A stretch of 38,826 nt of DNA from Candidatus Bacteroides merdigallinarum (GTDB lineage: Bacteria; Bacteroidota; Bacteroidia; Bacteroidales; Bacteroidaceae): assembly GCA_019116285.1 (NCBI GenBank), contig DXBX01000091.1, forward strand, positions 1 through 38,826, in the 5' to 3' direction. The notes beneath the pieces were generated by a model, which saw only the letters and a program-made list of their open reading frames with translations, searched no databases and was not told the origin of the DNA. The position numbers and the translations under genes were made by a program. Position 1 is the stretch's first letter; each line of letters begins with the position of its first letter. Of this stretch, positions 31,699 through 38,826 are shown piece after piece.

Positions 31699-34600
31699 AT
31701 GAAAGTCAGTTTCTTCATAGACCGCCCGGTGTTTTCGGCGGTCATCTCCATCCTGATTGTCATCGTAGGTCTCATCGGCCTGACGATGCTCCCCATCGAC
31801 CAGTATCCGCAGATCACGCCGCCCGTGGTCAAGATCAGCGCCTCCTATCCCGGCGCCAGCGCCCTGACCGTGTCGCAGGCCGTGGCCACCCCCATCGAGC
31901 AGGAACTGAACGGCACACCCGGCATGCTCTACATGGAGAGCAACAGCTCCAATTCGGGCGGATTCTCGGCCACCATCACCTTCGACATCTCGTCCGACCC
32001 CGACCTCTCCGCGGTGGAAATCCAAAACCGCGTGAAGCTGGCCGAGTCGCGCCTGCCCGCCGAGGTGGTGCAAAACGGCATCGAGATCGAGAAGCAGGCC
32101 TCCAGCCAGCTGATGACCATCACGCTGACCTCCAACGATCCGAAGTTCGACGAAATCTACCTCAGCAACTTCGCCACGCTCAACGTGCTGGACCTCCTGC
32201 GACGCATCCCCGGCGTAGGTCGTGTGTCCAACATCGGCAGTCGCTACTATGCCATGCAGATCTGGGTGGATCCCGCGCGCCTGGCCAACTATGGCCTGAC
32301 CGTACAGGATGTGCAGAATGCGCTGAAGGATCAGAACCGCGAGTCGGCCGCCGGTGTGCTGGGTCAGCAGCCTGTCAGCGGATTGGATTTCACCATCCCC
32401 ATCACGGCGCAAGGGCGTCTGTCCAGCGCCGCAGAGTTCGAGGAAATCGTGCTCCGCGCCAATCCCGACGGTTCGATGATCCGCATGCGCGACATCGCCC
32501 GTGTCTCGCTCGAAGCGCAGTCCTATAACACGGAGAGCGGCATCAACGGAGGCAACGCCGCCATCATGGGTGTCTACCTCCTGCCCGGCGCCAACGCCAT
32601 GGAGGTGGCCGAGAACGTGAAGCAGGCGATGGAGGAAATCAGCCGCACCTTCCCCGAAGGTATGAAATATGAGATACCGTTCGACATCACGACGTATATT
32701 TCCGAATCCATCCACGAGGTGTACAAGACGCTGTTCGAAGCGCTTTTCCTGGTGATTGTGGTGGTGTTCCTCTTCCTGCAAAGCTGGCGCGCCACGATCA
32801 TCCCGCTGGTGGCAGTGCCCATCTCGCTGATAGGTACATTCGGCTTCATGCTGATATTCGGCTTCTCGCTCAACATATTGACGCTGCTGGGTCTGGTGCT
32901 CGCCATCGGATTGGTGGTGGACGATGCCATCGTGGTGGTGGAGAATGTGGAGCGCATCATGGAGGAAGAACATCTGTCTCCTTATGAAGCCACCAAGAAG
33001 GCGATGAACGGATTGACCGGCGCGCTGATTGCCACCTCCCTGGTGCTGGCGGCGGTGTTCGTGCCGGTAAGCTTCTTGTCGGGTATCACCGGCCAGCTCT
33101 ATCGCCAGTTCAGTGTTACTATCGCCATATCGGTGCTGCTCTCTACGGTGGTGGCGTTGACGCTCAGTCCGGTGATGTGTTCGCTCATCCTGAAGCCGGT
33201 GGATCCCAATAAACCGAAGAATCGCGTCTTCCGTGCGATTAACCGCTGGGTGGACTTCGGCAACAGCAAATATCTGAACGGCATCAAGCGCATCATCAAG
33301 CATCCGCGCCGCGTGGGAATCGGCTTCTGCATGGTGCTGATAGCGATATTCGTATTGTACAGACTGATACCGACCAGCTTCCTCCCGACGGAAGATCAGG
33401 GATACTTCACCGTGGAGCTGGAGATGCCTGAAGGCACCACGCTGGAGCGCACCCGCGCCGTCACCAACCGCGCCATCGACTTCCTCATGCAGGATCCTGC
33501 CGTGGAGTATGTGCAGAATGTCACCGGCACCAGCCCGCGTGTAGGCACCAGTCAGGCACGCTCGCAGCTCACCGTCATCCTCAAGGAGTGGAAGGAGCGC
33601 GACGATACGAATATCGACGAAATCATGGCCAGCGTCAGCCGCGAGCTGACGGAATATCCCGAGTGCAAGTTCTACATCTCCACGCCTCCCGTCATTCCCG
33701 GTTTGGGTACGTCAGGCGGTTTCGAGATGCAGCTGGAGGCGCGCGGCGACGCCACCTACGACAACCTGGTGCAGGCCGCCGACACGCTGATGTATTACGC
33801 CTCGCAATGCAAGGAGCTGAGCAACCTCTCCTCGTCGCTGCAGGCGGAGATTCCGCAACTCTACTTCGACGTGGATCGCGACAAGGTGAAGATGCTGGGT
33901 GTGCCTATGGCCGACGTGTTCAACACGATGAAGGCCTATACCGGCTCCGTCTACGTCAACGACTTCAACATGTTCAACCGCATCTATCGCGTCTATCTGC
34001 AGGCGGATGCACCCTATCGCGAACATCGGGATAACATCAGCCTCTTCTTCGTGCGCGGAGCAGACGGCAACATGATTCCGCTCACCGCTCTGGGTAATAC
34101 GGAGTACACCACCGGACCCGGCAGCATCAAGCGATTCAACATGTTCAACACCGCCGTCATCCGCGGACAAGCTGCGCAGGGTTATAGCTCGGGTCAGGCG
34201 ATGGACATCATCGAGCGGGTGGCACGCACGCATCTGCCGGACAACATCGGCGTGGAGTGGAGCGGATTGTCTTATCAGGAGAAGCAGGCAGGCGGACAGA
34301 CGGGTGTCATCCTGGCGTTGGTGTTCCTCTTCGTGTTCCTCTTCCTCGCCGCGCTCTACGAGAGTTGGAGCATCCCCATCGCGGTGTTGCTCTCGCTGCC
34401 GGTAGCTGCATTGGGTGCCTATATCGGCATCTCCGTCTGCGGCATGGAGAATGATACATACTTCCAGATTGGTCTCGTGATGCTGATGGGTCTCGCCGCG
34501 AAGAACGCCATCCTCATCGTGGAGTTCGCCAAGGATGAGGCCGATGCAGGCGTCAACGTGTTCAAAGCTGCGCTGCACGCCGCACACCTGCGCTTCCGTC

Positions 34601-34809
34601 CTATTCTGATGACATCGCTCGCCTTCATCCTCGGTATCTTCCCCTTGGTCATCGCGAGCGGACCGGGAGCTGCCAGCCGCCAATCCATCGGTACGGGTGT
34701 GTTCTTCGGTATGATAGCGGCCGTGACGGTGGGTATCTTGCTCATTCCGTTCTTCTTCGTGATGATATACAATGTGCAGAATAAAATTCAGAGGAGGAAA
34801 GCAAAATGA
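31699..34809 (+). CDS. RND efflux pump, inner membrane subunit (AcrB/HAE1 family)
   Basis: Proton-driven drug exporter of 1036 aa, with the normal twelve helices and two large periplasmic loops. The start FFIDRPVFSAVISILIVIVGLIGL is the first helix. The proton-relay acidic pair is in GLVVDDAIVVVENVERIMEEE (fourth helix region), and the partner Lys in LMGLAAKNAILIVEFAKDE (tenth). ATPIEQELNGTPGMLYMES and GPGAASRQSIGTGVFFGM are family signatures. The length and motifs are complete, so the pump should be active. Stop and next start overlap by four bases, tying it to the outer-membrane factor. Substrates cannot be read from the sequence. Confidence 0.96.
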   Translation: MKVSFFIDRPVFSAVISILIVIVGLIGLTMLPIDQYPQITPPVVKISASYPGASALTVSQAVATPIEQELNGTPGMLYMESNSSNSGGFSATITFDISSDPDLSAVEIQNRVKLAESRLPAEVVQNGIEIEKQASSQLMTITLTSNDPKFDEIYLSNFATLNVLDLLRRIPGVGRVSNIGSRYYAMQIWVDPARLANYGLTVQDVQNALKDQNRESAAGVLGQQPVSGLDFTIPITAQGRLSSAAEFEEIVLRANPDGSMIRMRDIARVSLEAQSYNTESGINGGNAAIMGVYLLPGANAMEVAENVKQAMEEISRTFPEGMKYEIPFDITTYISESIHEVYKTLFEALFLVIVVVFLFLQSWRATIIPLVAVPISLIGTFGFMLIFGFSLNILTLLGLVLAIGLVVDDAIVVVENVERIMEEEHLSPYEATKKAMNGLTGALIATSLVLAAVFVPVSFLSGITGQLYRQFSVTIAISVLLSTVVALTLSPVMCSLILKPVDPNKPKNRVFRAINRWVDFGNSKYLNGIKRIIKHPRRVGIGFCMVLIAIFVLYRLIPTSFLPTEDQGYFTVELEMPEGTTLERTRAVTNRAIDFLMQDPAVEYVQNVTGTSPRVGTSQARSQLTVILKEWKERDDTNIDEIMASVSRELTEYPECKFYISTPPVIPGLGTSGGFEMQLEARGDATYDNLVQAADTLMYYASQCKELSNLSSSLQAEIPQLYFDVDRDKVKMLGVPMADVFNTMKAYTGSVYVNDFNMFNRIYRVYLQADAPYREHRDNISLFFVRGADGNMIPLTALGNTEYTTGPGSIKRFNMFNTAVIRGQAAQGYSSGQAMDIIERVARTHLPDNIGVEWSGLSYQEKQAGGQTGVILALVFLFVFLFLAALYESWSIPIAVLLSLPVAALGAYIGISVCGMENDTYFQIGLVMLMGLAAKNAILIVEFAKDEADAGVNVFKAALHAAHLRFRPILMTSLAFILGIFPLVIASGPGAASRQSIGTGVFFGMIAAVTVGILLIPFFFVMIYNVQNKIQRRKAK

Positions 34810-36227
34810 AAATCCATTTCAATATATATAAATATGTGGGAAGCGGCGCACTTGTCTTGACGGCATCCGCCTTGCTTCTGAGCAGTTGCCAACTGGGTAA
34901 GCAATATGTCCGCCCCGACGTAGAGATGCCTCCGACGTTGACGCAGGACGGCATGGGAAACGATTCGGTCACCATCGCCGACTACTCCTGGCAGGAGGTC
35001 TACACCGATACTTTGTTGCAGTCATTGATATACAAAATGCTCGACTATAACAAAGATTTGCTGATGGCGGGTGCCACCATCAAGGAGCAGGCCGCCTTGA
35101 AGCGCATCGAGTGGGCGAATATGTTTCCACAGATAGGTCTCCGCGCCTATGCAGAGAAGGAAGGTGATAATTACGGAGGCGATGCCTACGATGCTGACAA
35201 TCAGGTCGATTTGAAAGCCACCATCTCGTGGGAGTTGGATCTCTGGGGAAAACTCCGCTGGTCGCGCGATGCAAGTCTGGCCGAATTCTTAGGTTCCGTC
35301 GAGAATCGTCGCGCCTTGCAGATGAGTCTCATCGCTCGCGTGGCGCAATCCTACTTCGAGCTGGTGGCGCTGGACAACGAGTTGTCTATCGTGCGTCAGA
35401 CGGTCGATGCGCGTCGCGAGAGCTTGCATCTGGCCAAGATACGTTATGAAGGAGGTCTGACCTCGGAAGTAGCATTCCGCCAGGCGCAGGTGGAATTGGC
35501 GCGAACCTCCACGCTTGTTCCTGACTTGGAGCGACAAATCACGCTGAAGGAGAATGAATTGGCGTTTTTGACGGGAGATTATCCGCACGAGATCCGTCGC
35601 GCACTCTTGCCGCAGGAAGTTATTTTCCCCGCCAATCTGCCCGTTGGACTTCCCAGCACACTTCTGGAGCGTCGTCCAGATGTTCGTGAAGCAGAGCAAG
35701 CGTTGAGAGTCGCTTATGCGGAGGTAGGTGTGGCCTATACCAGCATGTTTCCCAGTCTTTCGCTGACCAGTCAGCTGGGTGCGGAGAGCGACGAGGTGAA
35801 GAACATCTTGGAGTCTCCCTATCACTTGATATCGGGCACCATCCTGCAACCTATCTTTGGTTTCGGCAAGAATCGTGCCCGTCTGAAAGCTCGTAAAGCT
35901 GCTCGCGAACGTGCTACTTATGCTTATGAGAAAGCCGTATTGACCGCTTTCCGCGACGCCTATGACGCTATTGCCACCTTCAACAAGATGAAGGAGATTT
36001 ATCAGACCCGTTATTCGTTGGAGCAATCTTCCAAGTCTTCGCTGGAGTTGGCCCAGTTGCAATATGTCAACGGCGCCATCGGTTACATGGATTTGCTGGA
36101 TGCGCAACGTACGTATCTTGATGCGCAGATCGGTTTGAGCAATGCGTTGCGCGACCGCCAGTTGGCCATGGTGAATGTCTACAAGGCGTTGGGCGGCGGT
36201 TGGAGCTTGGATGAGACGCAGGAATAA
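34806..36227 (+). CDS. outer-membrane efflux lipoprotein (TolC/NodT family)
   Basis: Outer-membrane channel of the pump, 473 aa. The signal peptide ends in a lipobox, LLLSSCQLG (Cys28), so it is a lipid-anchored trimer of the NodT/OprM class. Two OEP repeats follow, each with long helices; LAQLQYVNGAIGYMDLLDAQRTYLDAQIGL near the C-terminus is the most typical segment, and WELDLWGKLRWSRDASLAEF marks the first repeat. VGLPSTLLERRPDVREAEQALR is the inter-repeat signature. It follows the pump with a four-base overlap and is the last gene of the operon, before a strong terminator. Confidence 0.95.
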   Translation: MKIHFNIYKYVGSGALVLTASALLLSSCQLGKQYVRPDVEMPPTLTQDGMGNDSVTIADYSWQEVYTDTLLQSLIYKMLDYNKDLLMAGATIKEQAALKRIEWANMFPQIGLRAYAEKEGDNYGGDAYDADNQVDLKATISWELDLWGKLRWSRDASLAEFLGSVENRRALQMSLIARVAQSYFELVALDNELSIVRQTVDARRESLHLAKIRYEGGLTSEVAFRQAQVELARTSTLVPDLERQITLKENELAFLTGDYPHEIRRALLPQEVIFPANLPVGLPSTLLERRPDVREAEQALRVAYAEVGVAYTSMFPSLSLTSQLGAESDEVKNILESPYHLISGTILQPIFGFGKNRARLKARKAARERATYAYEKAVLTAFRDAYDAIATFNKMKEIYQTRYSLEQSSKSSLELAQLQYVNGAIGYMDLLDAQRTYLDAQIGLSNALRDRQLAMVNVYKALGGGWSLDETQE

Positions 36228-36256
36228 GGAGTCTTTAGTTTAATTTTTCAGGTAAG

Positions 36257-36303
36257 TTTCCCCGGTCGGCAAGATTCAGATGCCGGTTCGGGGAAATTTT
36301 TTT
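36257..36303 (+). terminator. terminator of the efflux operon
   Basis: TTTCCCCGGTCGGCA (36257-36271) pairs with TGCCGGTTCGGGGAAA (36281-36296, one bulge), followed by a run of seven T. It lies about 30 bases behind the last efflux gene. Confidence 0.85.
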
Positions 36304-36318
36304 GAGAGGGAGTGGCAT

Positions 36319-36344
36319 AAAAAAAGACCACCAACTTGGCAGCC
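36319..36344 (-). terminator. terminator of the Hc1-like gene
   Basis: On the minus strand a 9-pair stem with some G-U pairs (36344-36326, single-base loop) is followed by seven T (36325-36319). Back to back with the efflux terminator. Confidence 0.7.
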
Positions 36345-36377
36345 TTTTTTCATGTTTCGTGCGTGGAAGCGTGTTCT

Positions 36378-36554
36378 TTATTGCTTGGATGCTTCCAAAG
36401 ATGCCTTGCGGAATTCTTTCATGGCCTTCTCGATTTCCAGCGAGCTCTTGCGGGCGCGTGTACCGGCAGCTTTGTTGCCGTTTTCCAACTGGGCTTTGGC
36501 ATCTTTCTCGAATTCAGCATAGGCTGCTGCAATCTTTTCAATCAGTTCTTTCAT
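36378..36554 (-). CDS. histone H1-like (Hc1 family) small DNA-binding protein
   Basis: A 58-aa, lysine-rich, almost wholly helical protein: MKELIEKIAAAYAEFEKDAK at the start, a short GNKAAGTRARKSS centre, then EIEKAMKEFRKASLEASKQ. This matches the small Hc1/histone H1-like proteins that are conserved in Bacteroides. They are thought to bind DNA or modulate nucleoid structure, but direct functional data are limited. The start ATG at 36554 has a promoter box 35 bases upstream, and a terminator follows the stop, so the gene is monocistronic. Confidence 0.9.
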   Translation of the reverse strand: MKELIEKIAAAYAEFEKDAKAQLENGNKAAGTRARKSSLEIEKAMKEFRKASLEASKQ

Positions 36555-36588
36555 AATCCTTTTGTATTACTTCGTTTATAATGTTTCG

Positions 36589-36596
36589 CAAAAATA
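36589..36596 (-). promoter_or_regulatory. promoter (-7 box) of the Hc1-like gene
   Basis: Minus-strand TATTTTTG at 36596-36589, about 35 bases before the start. The -33 element is not obvious. Confidence 0.5.
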
Positions 36597-36690
36597 CATC
36601 CTTTCTTGAAATAATGGTAGAAATCAAGCATTTTTTTTCAATGATTGGCGACTTTTTCTGCTGAATACCGTCTAATCGGCGTTTTTTGCC

Positions 36691-36698
36691 TACTTTTG
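36691..36698 (+). promoter_or_regulatory. promoter (-7 box) of the AlbA_2 gene
   Basis: TACTTTTG lies only four bases before the first ATG (36703) and 13 before a second in-frame ATG (36712). The mRNA is therefore likely leaderless or nearly so. Confidence 0.55.
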
Positions 36699-36702
36699 TG
36701 GC

Positions 36703-37347
36703 ATGAAACAGATGACAGAATCGGAATACATACATTCACTCATAGCTCAGGGTGAGCATGTGCGACAAGACTTCAAGTTCGAGATATCCGATGCGCGGAA
36801 GATAGCTAAGACGCTCTCCGCCTTTGCCAATACGGAGGGGGGACGTCTGTTGATAGGCGTGAAGGACAACGGAAAGATAGCCGGCGTGCGGTCGGACGAA
36901 GAACAATATATGATAGAGGCTGCCGCCCGTCTCTATTGCATTCCGCCGGTAGAGTGCAAGATGCAAGTCTACGAAGTGGAAGGACGGAGCGTATTGGTAG
37001 CTTCCGTGGACGAGAGCACGCACAAGCCTGTCTACGCCAAGGATGAGAATGGCCGCAAACTGGCCTACGTGCGTATGGCCGATGAGAATATCCTGGCTAC
37101 GCCCGTACATCTGCGGGTGTGGCAGCAGAGCGGAGATCCGCGAGGCGAGTTGATGGAGTTTACCGAACGTGAGCAATTATTGCTCCGCCTAATGGAGGAG
37201 AACGAGAGTCTTTCTTTGGGGAAGTATTGTCGGTTGGCTCGTGTCTCGCGCCGGACAGCTGAACATCTGCTGGCTAAACTGGTCAGATACGGCATTGTAG
37301 AGCCGGTGTTCGAGGGGCATAAGTTTCATTTCCGGCTCAAAAGATAA
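36703..37347 (+). CDS. AlbA_2 (Schlafen-like) domain protein with C-terminal winged helix
   Basis: A 214-aa cytoplasmic protein. Residues 5-125 form the AlbA_2 putative ATP/nucleic-acid-binding domain: GEHVRQDFKFEISDARKIAKTLSAFANTEGGRLLIGVKDNGKIAG is its full signature. KPVYAKDENGRKLAYVRMADEN follows. The last 60 residues (FTEREQLLLRLMEENESLSLGKYCRLARVSRRTAEHLLAKLVRYGIVEP) look like a winged helix-turn-helix. The family includes regulators and Schlafen-like nucleases; here the role is unknown. Two starts, 36703 and 36712, are possible; 36712 gives MTESEYIHSL and a short leader. Monocistronic. Confidence 0.82.
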   Translation: MKQMTESEYIHSLIAQGEHVRQDFKFEISDARKIAKTLSAFANTEGGRLLIGVKDNGKIAGVRSDEEQYMIEAAARLYCIPPVECKMQVYEVEGRSVLVASVDESTHKPVYAKDENGRKLAYVRMADENILATPVHLRVWQQSGDPRGELMEFTEREQLLLRLMEENESLSLGKYCRLARVSRRTAEHLLAKLVRYGIVEPVFEGHKFHFRLKR

Positions 37348-37355
37348 AAGTCGGT

Positions 37356-37386
37356 GTTGGAGATTGCGAAAAATGAATTACATTTG
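37356..37386 (+). promoter_or_regulatory. promoter of the unknown-protein/glycosylase pair
   Basis: GTTG at 37356, 19 bases, TACATTTG at 37379-37386. The start would be near 37393, leaving about 70 bases of leader. Confidence 0.55.
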
Positions 37387-37462
37387 CAGGAAAATTACAT
37401 CGGAGCGTGAAAACTTCATTCTTCTGAGAGCAATATAAACTATATATAATACGAGTAAAAGT

Positions 37463-38092
37463 ATGGGTATCATAGCCAGATTATTCAATCGAAACCAAGA
37501 ACAATCCTCGGGCAAGGGCGTGGAGGATTTCATCTCGTTGACGCGTGTGTACTTTCAGTCGGTGATAGCGGTCAACTTGGGTATCACCAATATCCGCTTC
37601 ATCCCGGATGTGGCCAATTTCAAGCGTTTGTTCAAGATTCCTACGCAGGGAGGACGCCTGGGAATGGGCGAGAAGTCGGCCTCGCGCAAGATGTTGATGC
37701 ATGATTATGGCATCAGCGAGAATTTCTTCAAGGAAATTGACTCATCGGTCAAGAAACATTGCCGCACGCAGAACGATGTGCAGTCTTATCTTTTCCTCTA
37801 TCAAGGATTTTCCAATGACTTGATGATGCTGGTGGGCAATCTGATGCAATGGAAGTTCCGTGTTCCCTCCATTTTCAAGGGAGCTTTGCGCACCATGACG
37901 GAGAAAACCGTGCACGACATATGCACGAAGCCCGTCTGGAAAAAAGATGATGTGCATAAGACTGCCATGGCTGTCCGTCAATACAAGGAGCGTTTGGGAT
38001 ACTCCGAGCAATGGATGACCGAATATGTCTTCAACATCATCATGCTGGCCAAGAAGGAATCCCGCAAAAAGGGTAGTGAAGAAAAGAAATGA
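37463..38092 (+). CDS. conserved hypothetical protein
   Basis: A 209-aa soluble protein of a Bacteroidetes family I cannot name. It opens with MGIIARLFNRNQEQSSGKGVEDFISLTRVYFQSV and is mostly helical, with a basic C-terminus (KKESRKKGSEEKK) that could bind nucleic acid. There is no signal or membrane helix and no catalytic motif that I recognise. Its stop overlaps the start of the glycosylase-like gene by four bases, which suggests joint translation and perhaps a shared DNA-related role; that is an inference from position only. Confidence 0.75.
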   Translation: MGIIARLFNRNQEQSSGKGVEDFISLTRVYFQSVIAVNLGITNIRFIPDVANFKRLFKIPTQGGRLGMGEKSASRKMLMHDYGISENFFKEIDSSVKKHCRTQNDVQSYLFLYQGFSNDLMMLVGNLMQWKFRVPSIFKGALRTMTEKTVHDICTKPVWKKDDVHKTAMAVRQYKERLGYSEQWMTEYVFNIIMLAKKESRKKGSEEKK

Positions 38093-38676
38093 CCTCGCTT
38101 ATGGACGTGGAGCAACATCCTTGGGAACCCTTCCTGCCCCCCAATGCTCGGTTGCTGATGTTGGGCAGCTTTCCGCCACCCCGCAAACGTTGGTCGATGG
38201 ATTTCTATTATCCGAATTGGACCAACGACATGTGGCGTGTGGTGGGGTTGCTTTTCTTTGGCGACAAGGGGCATTTTGTGCAGGAAGGGAAGAAAGCTTT
38301 TTGTCAAGAGCGTCTGGAAGCCTTTTTGCAGGAGAAGGGCATAGCCTTGTATGACACGGCTTCTGCCGTGCGTCGCTTACAGGACAATGCCTCCGATAAG
38401 TTCTTGGAGGTGGTTCGTCCGACGGATGTGGGAGTGTTGTTACGTTGTCTGCCTCTGTGTCGAGCTGTTGTAACCACCGGTGAGAAAGCTACGGAAACGC
38501 TTTGCGCGCAGTTCTCGCTGTCCAAACCGAAGGTGGGTGATTTTGTCGAGTTCCTGTTCGAGGGACGTCCGCTTCGTCTTTACCGGATGCCTTCCTCTTC
38601 GCGGGCTTATCCTTTGGCTTTGGAAAAAAAAGCGGCCGCCTATCGCATTCTGTATCAAGATTTAGGTATGTTGTAG
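38089..38676 (+). CDS. uracil-DNA glycosylase family protein
   Basis: A 195-aa protein of the uracil-DNA glycosylase superfamily (MUG-like fold). The N-terminal motif is LLMLGSFPPPRKRWSMDFYYPN, where the family's Gly-x-x-Pro water-activating loop lies. The C-terminal motif is MPSSSRAYPL, the usual Pro-Ser-x-Ser region that inserts into DNA. VVTTGEKATETLC lies between them. Its exact base preference (uracil, mismatched thymine or other) cannot be told from the sequence. The ATG at 38089 overlaps the upstream stop; a second in-frame ATG at 38101 is possible. Confidence 0.85.
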   Translation: MTSLMDVEQHPWEPFLPPNARLLMLGSFPPPRKRWSMDFYYPNWTNDMWRVVGLLFFGDKGHFVQEGKKAFCQERLEAFLQEKGIALYDTASAVRRLQDNASDKFLEVVRPTDVGVLLRCLPLCRAVVTTGEKATETLCAQFSLSKPKVGDFVEFLFEGRPLRLYRMPSSSRAYPLALEKKAAAYRILYQDLGML

Positions 38677-38709
38677 CATTGGGAGGATGCAAAAAAAGTA
38701 TCGGAAAGC

Positions 38710-38740
38710 CTTGCAGATTTAAAACTTTGCATTACCTTTG
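38710..38740 (+). promoter_or_regulatory. promoter of tRNA-Trp
   Basis: CTTG at 38710, 19 bases, TACCTTTG at 38733-38740, twelve bases before the tRNA. Confidence 0.7.
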
Positions 38741-38751
38741 CAGCCGCAAAC

Positions 38752-38826
38752 ACGGGAATAGCTCAGTTGGTAGAGCATCGGTCTCCAAAACCGAGTGTCG
38801 GGAGTTCGAGCCTCTCTTCCCGTGCC
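38752..38826 (+). tRNA. tRNA-Trp (anticodon CCA)
   Basis: Complete cloverleaf: acceptor ACGGGAA with TTCCCGT, D-arm GCTC/GAGC, anticodon stem TCGGT/ACCGA with loop CTCCAAA (CCA at 38785-38787), T-arm GGGAG-TTCGAGC-CTCTC. It ends G-CC at the window edge; the final A of an encoded CCA should be the next base. In Bacteroides this gene normally heads the secE-nusG-ribosomal protein-rpoB region, which would follow outside the window. Confidence 0.95.

Noticed and set aside
31684..33303. Minus-strand frame rich in His, Gln and Arg opposite the RND pump
   Set aside because: Antisense shadow of the pump gene; composition typical of reverse-complement codons.
36280..36581. Overlapping plus-strand frames
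   Set aside because: They cover the efflux terminator and the antisense of the Hc1-like gene.

Overview
The window looks like a Bacteroidales chromosome, most likely Bacteroides. The promoters follow the Bacteroides pattern (TTTG, 19-21 bases, TAnnTTTG). The tRNA-Trp at the right edge has its own promoter of this type. The gene families are typical of the group: a YgiQ radical SAM protein, a NagB/PIG-L fusion, an alpha-2-macroglobulin/PbpC pair, an Hc1-like small basic protein and an RND pump with a lipoprotein outer-membrane factor. Species cannot be decided from the sequence alone.

Left part (1-9860): the distal end of a surface polysaccharide (capsule or O-antigen type) locus, all on the plus strand. 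It holds the 3' half of a Wzx flippase cut by an insertion sequence entering from the left edge, two hexapeptide acyltransferases that overlap across a run of eight G, two SDR epimerase/dehydratases, a glycosyltransferase-like protein, an EpsG-type polymerase (Wzy), and three more glycosyltransferases. Together these would make, decorate, polymerise and export a repeat unit, but the flippase is broken here. The genes from about 4.2 to 9.9 kb look much more AT-rich than the epimerases before them, which suggests a mosaic locus. A relic of an IS66 left end lies after the gene ending at 5303. A defective IS66 element (10005-11899) follows the last glycosyltransferase, and a terminator at 11993-12030 separates this part from the next.

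Middle part (12.0-20.0 kb): an AbiEii-type nucleotidyltransferase with its partner (candidate toxin-antitoxin pair); a short promoter-to-terminator unit; serB; a thioredoxin-fold protein without its active-site cysteines behind a structured leader; ygiQ; two small overlapping genes, one TusA-like but lacking its cysteine; and a NagB-like/PIG-L fusion whose NagB active site is degenerate. Two short palindromic repeat clusters lie on either side of the fusion gene.

Right part (20.3-38.8 kb): a minus-strand operon read from 29.9 kb down to 20.3 kb (small conserved protein, acyltransferase, nitrilase-family amidase, alpha-2-macroglobulin, PbpC) with stop/start overlaps at most junctions. A 182-base nested inverted repeat lies in the divergent region before a three-gene RND efflux operon (adaptor, pump, outer-membrane factor). 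Then come an Hc1-like gene on the minus strand, an AlbA_2-domain protein, a two-gene unit of an unknown protein and a uracil-DNA-glycosylase-family protein, and tRNA-Trp.
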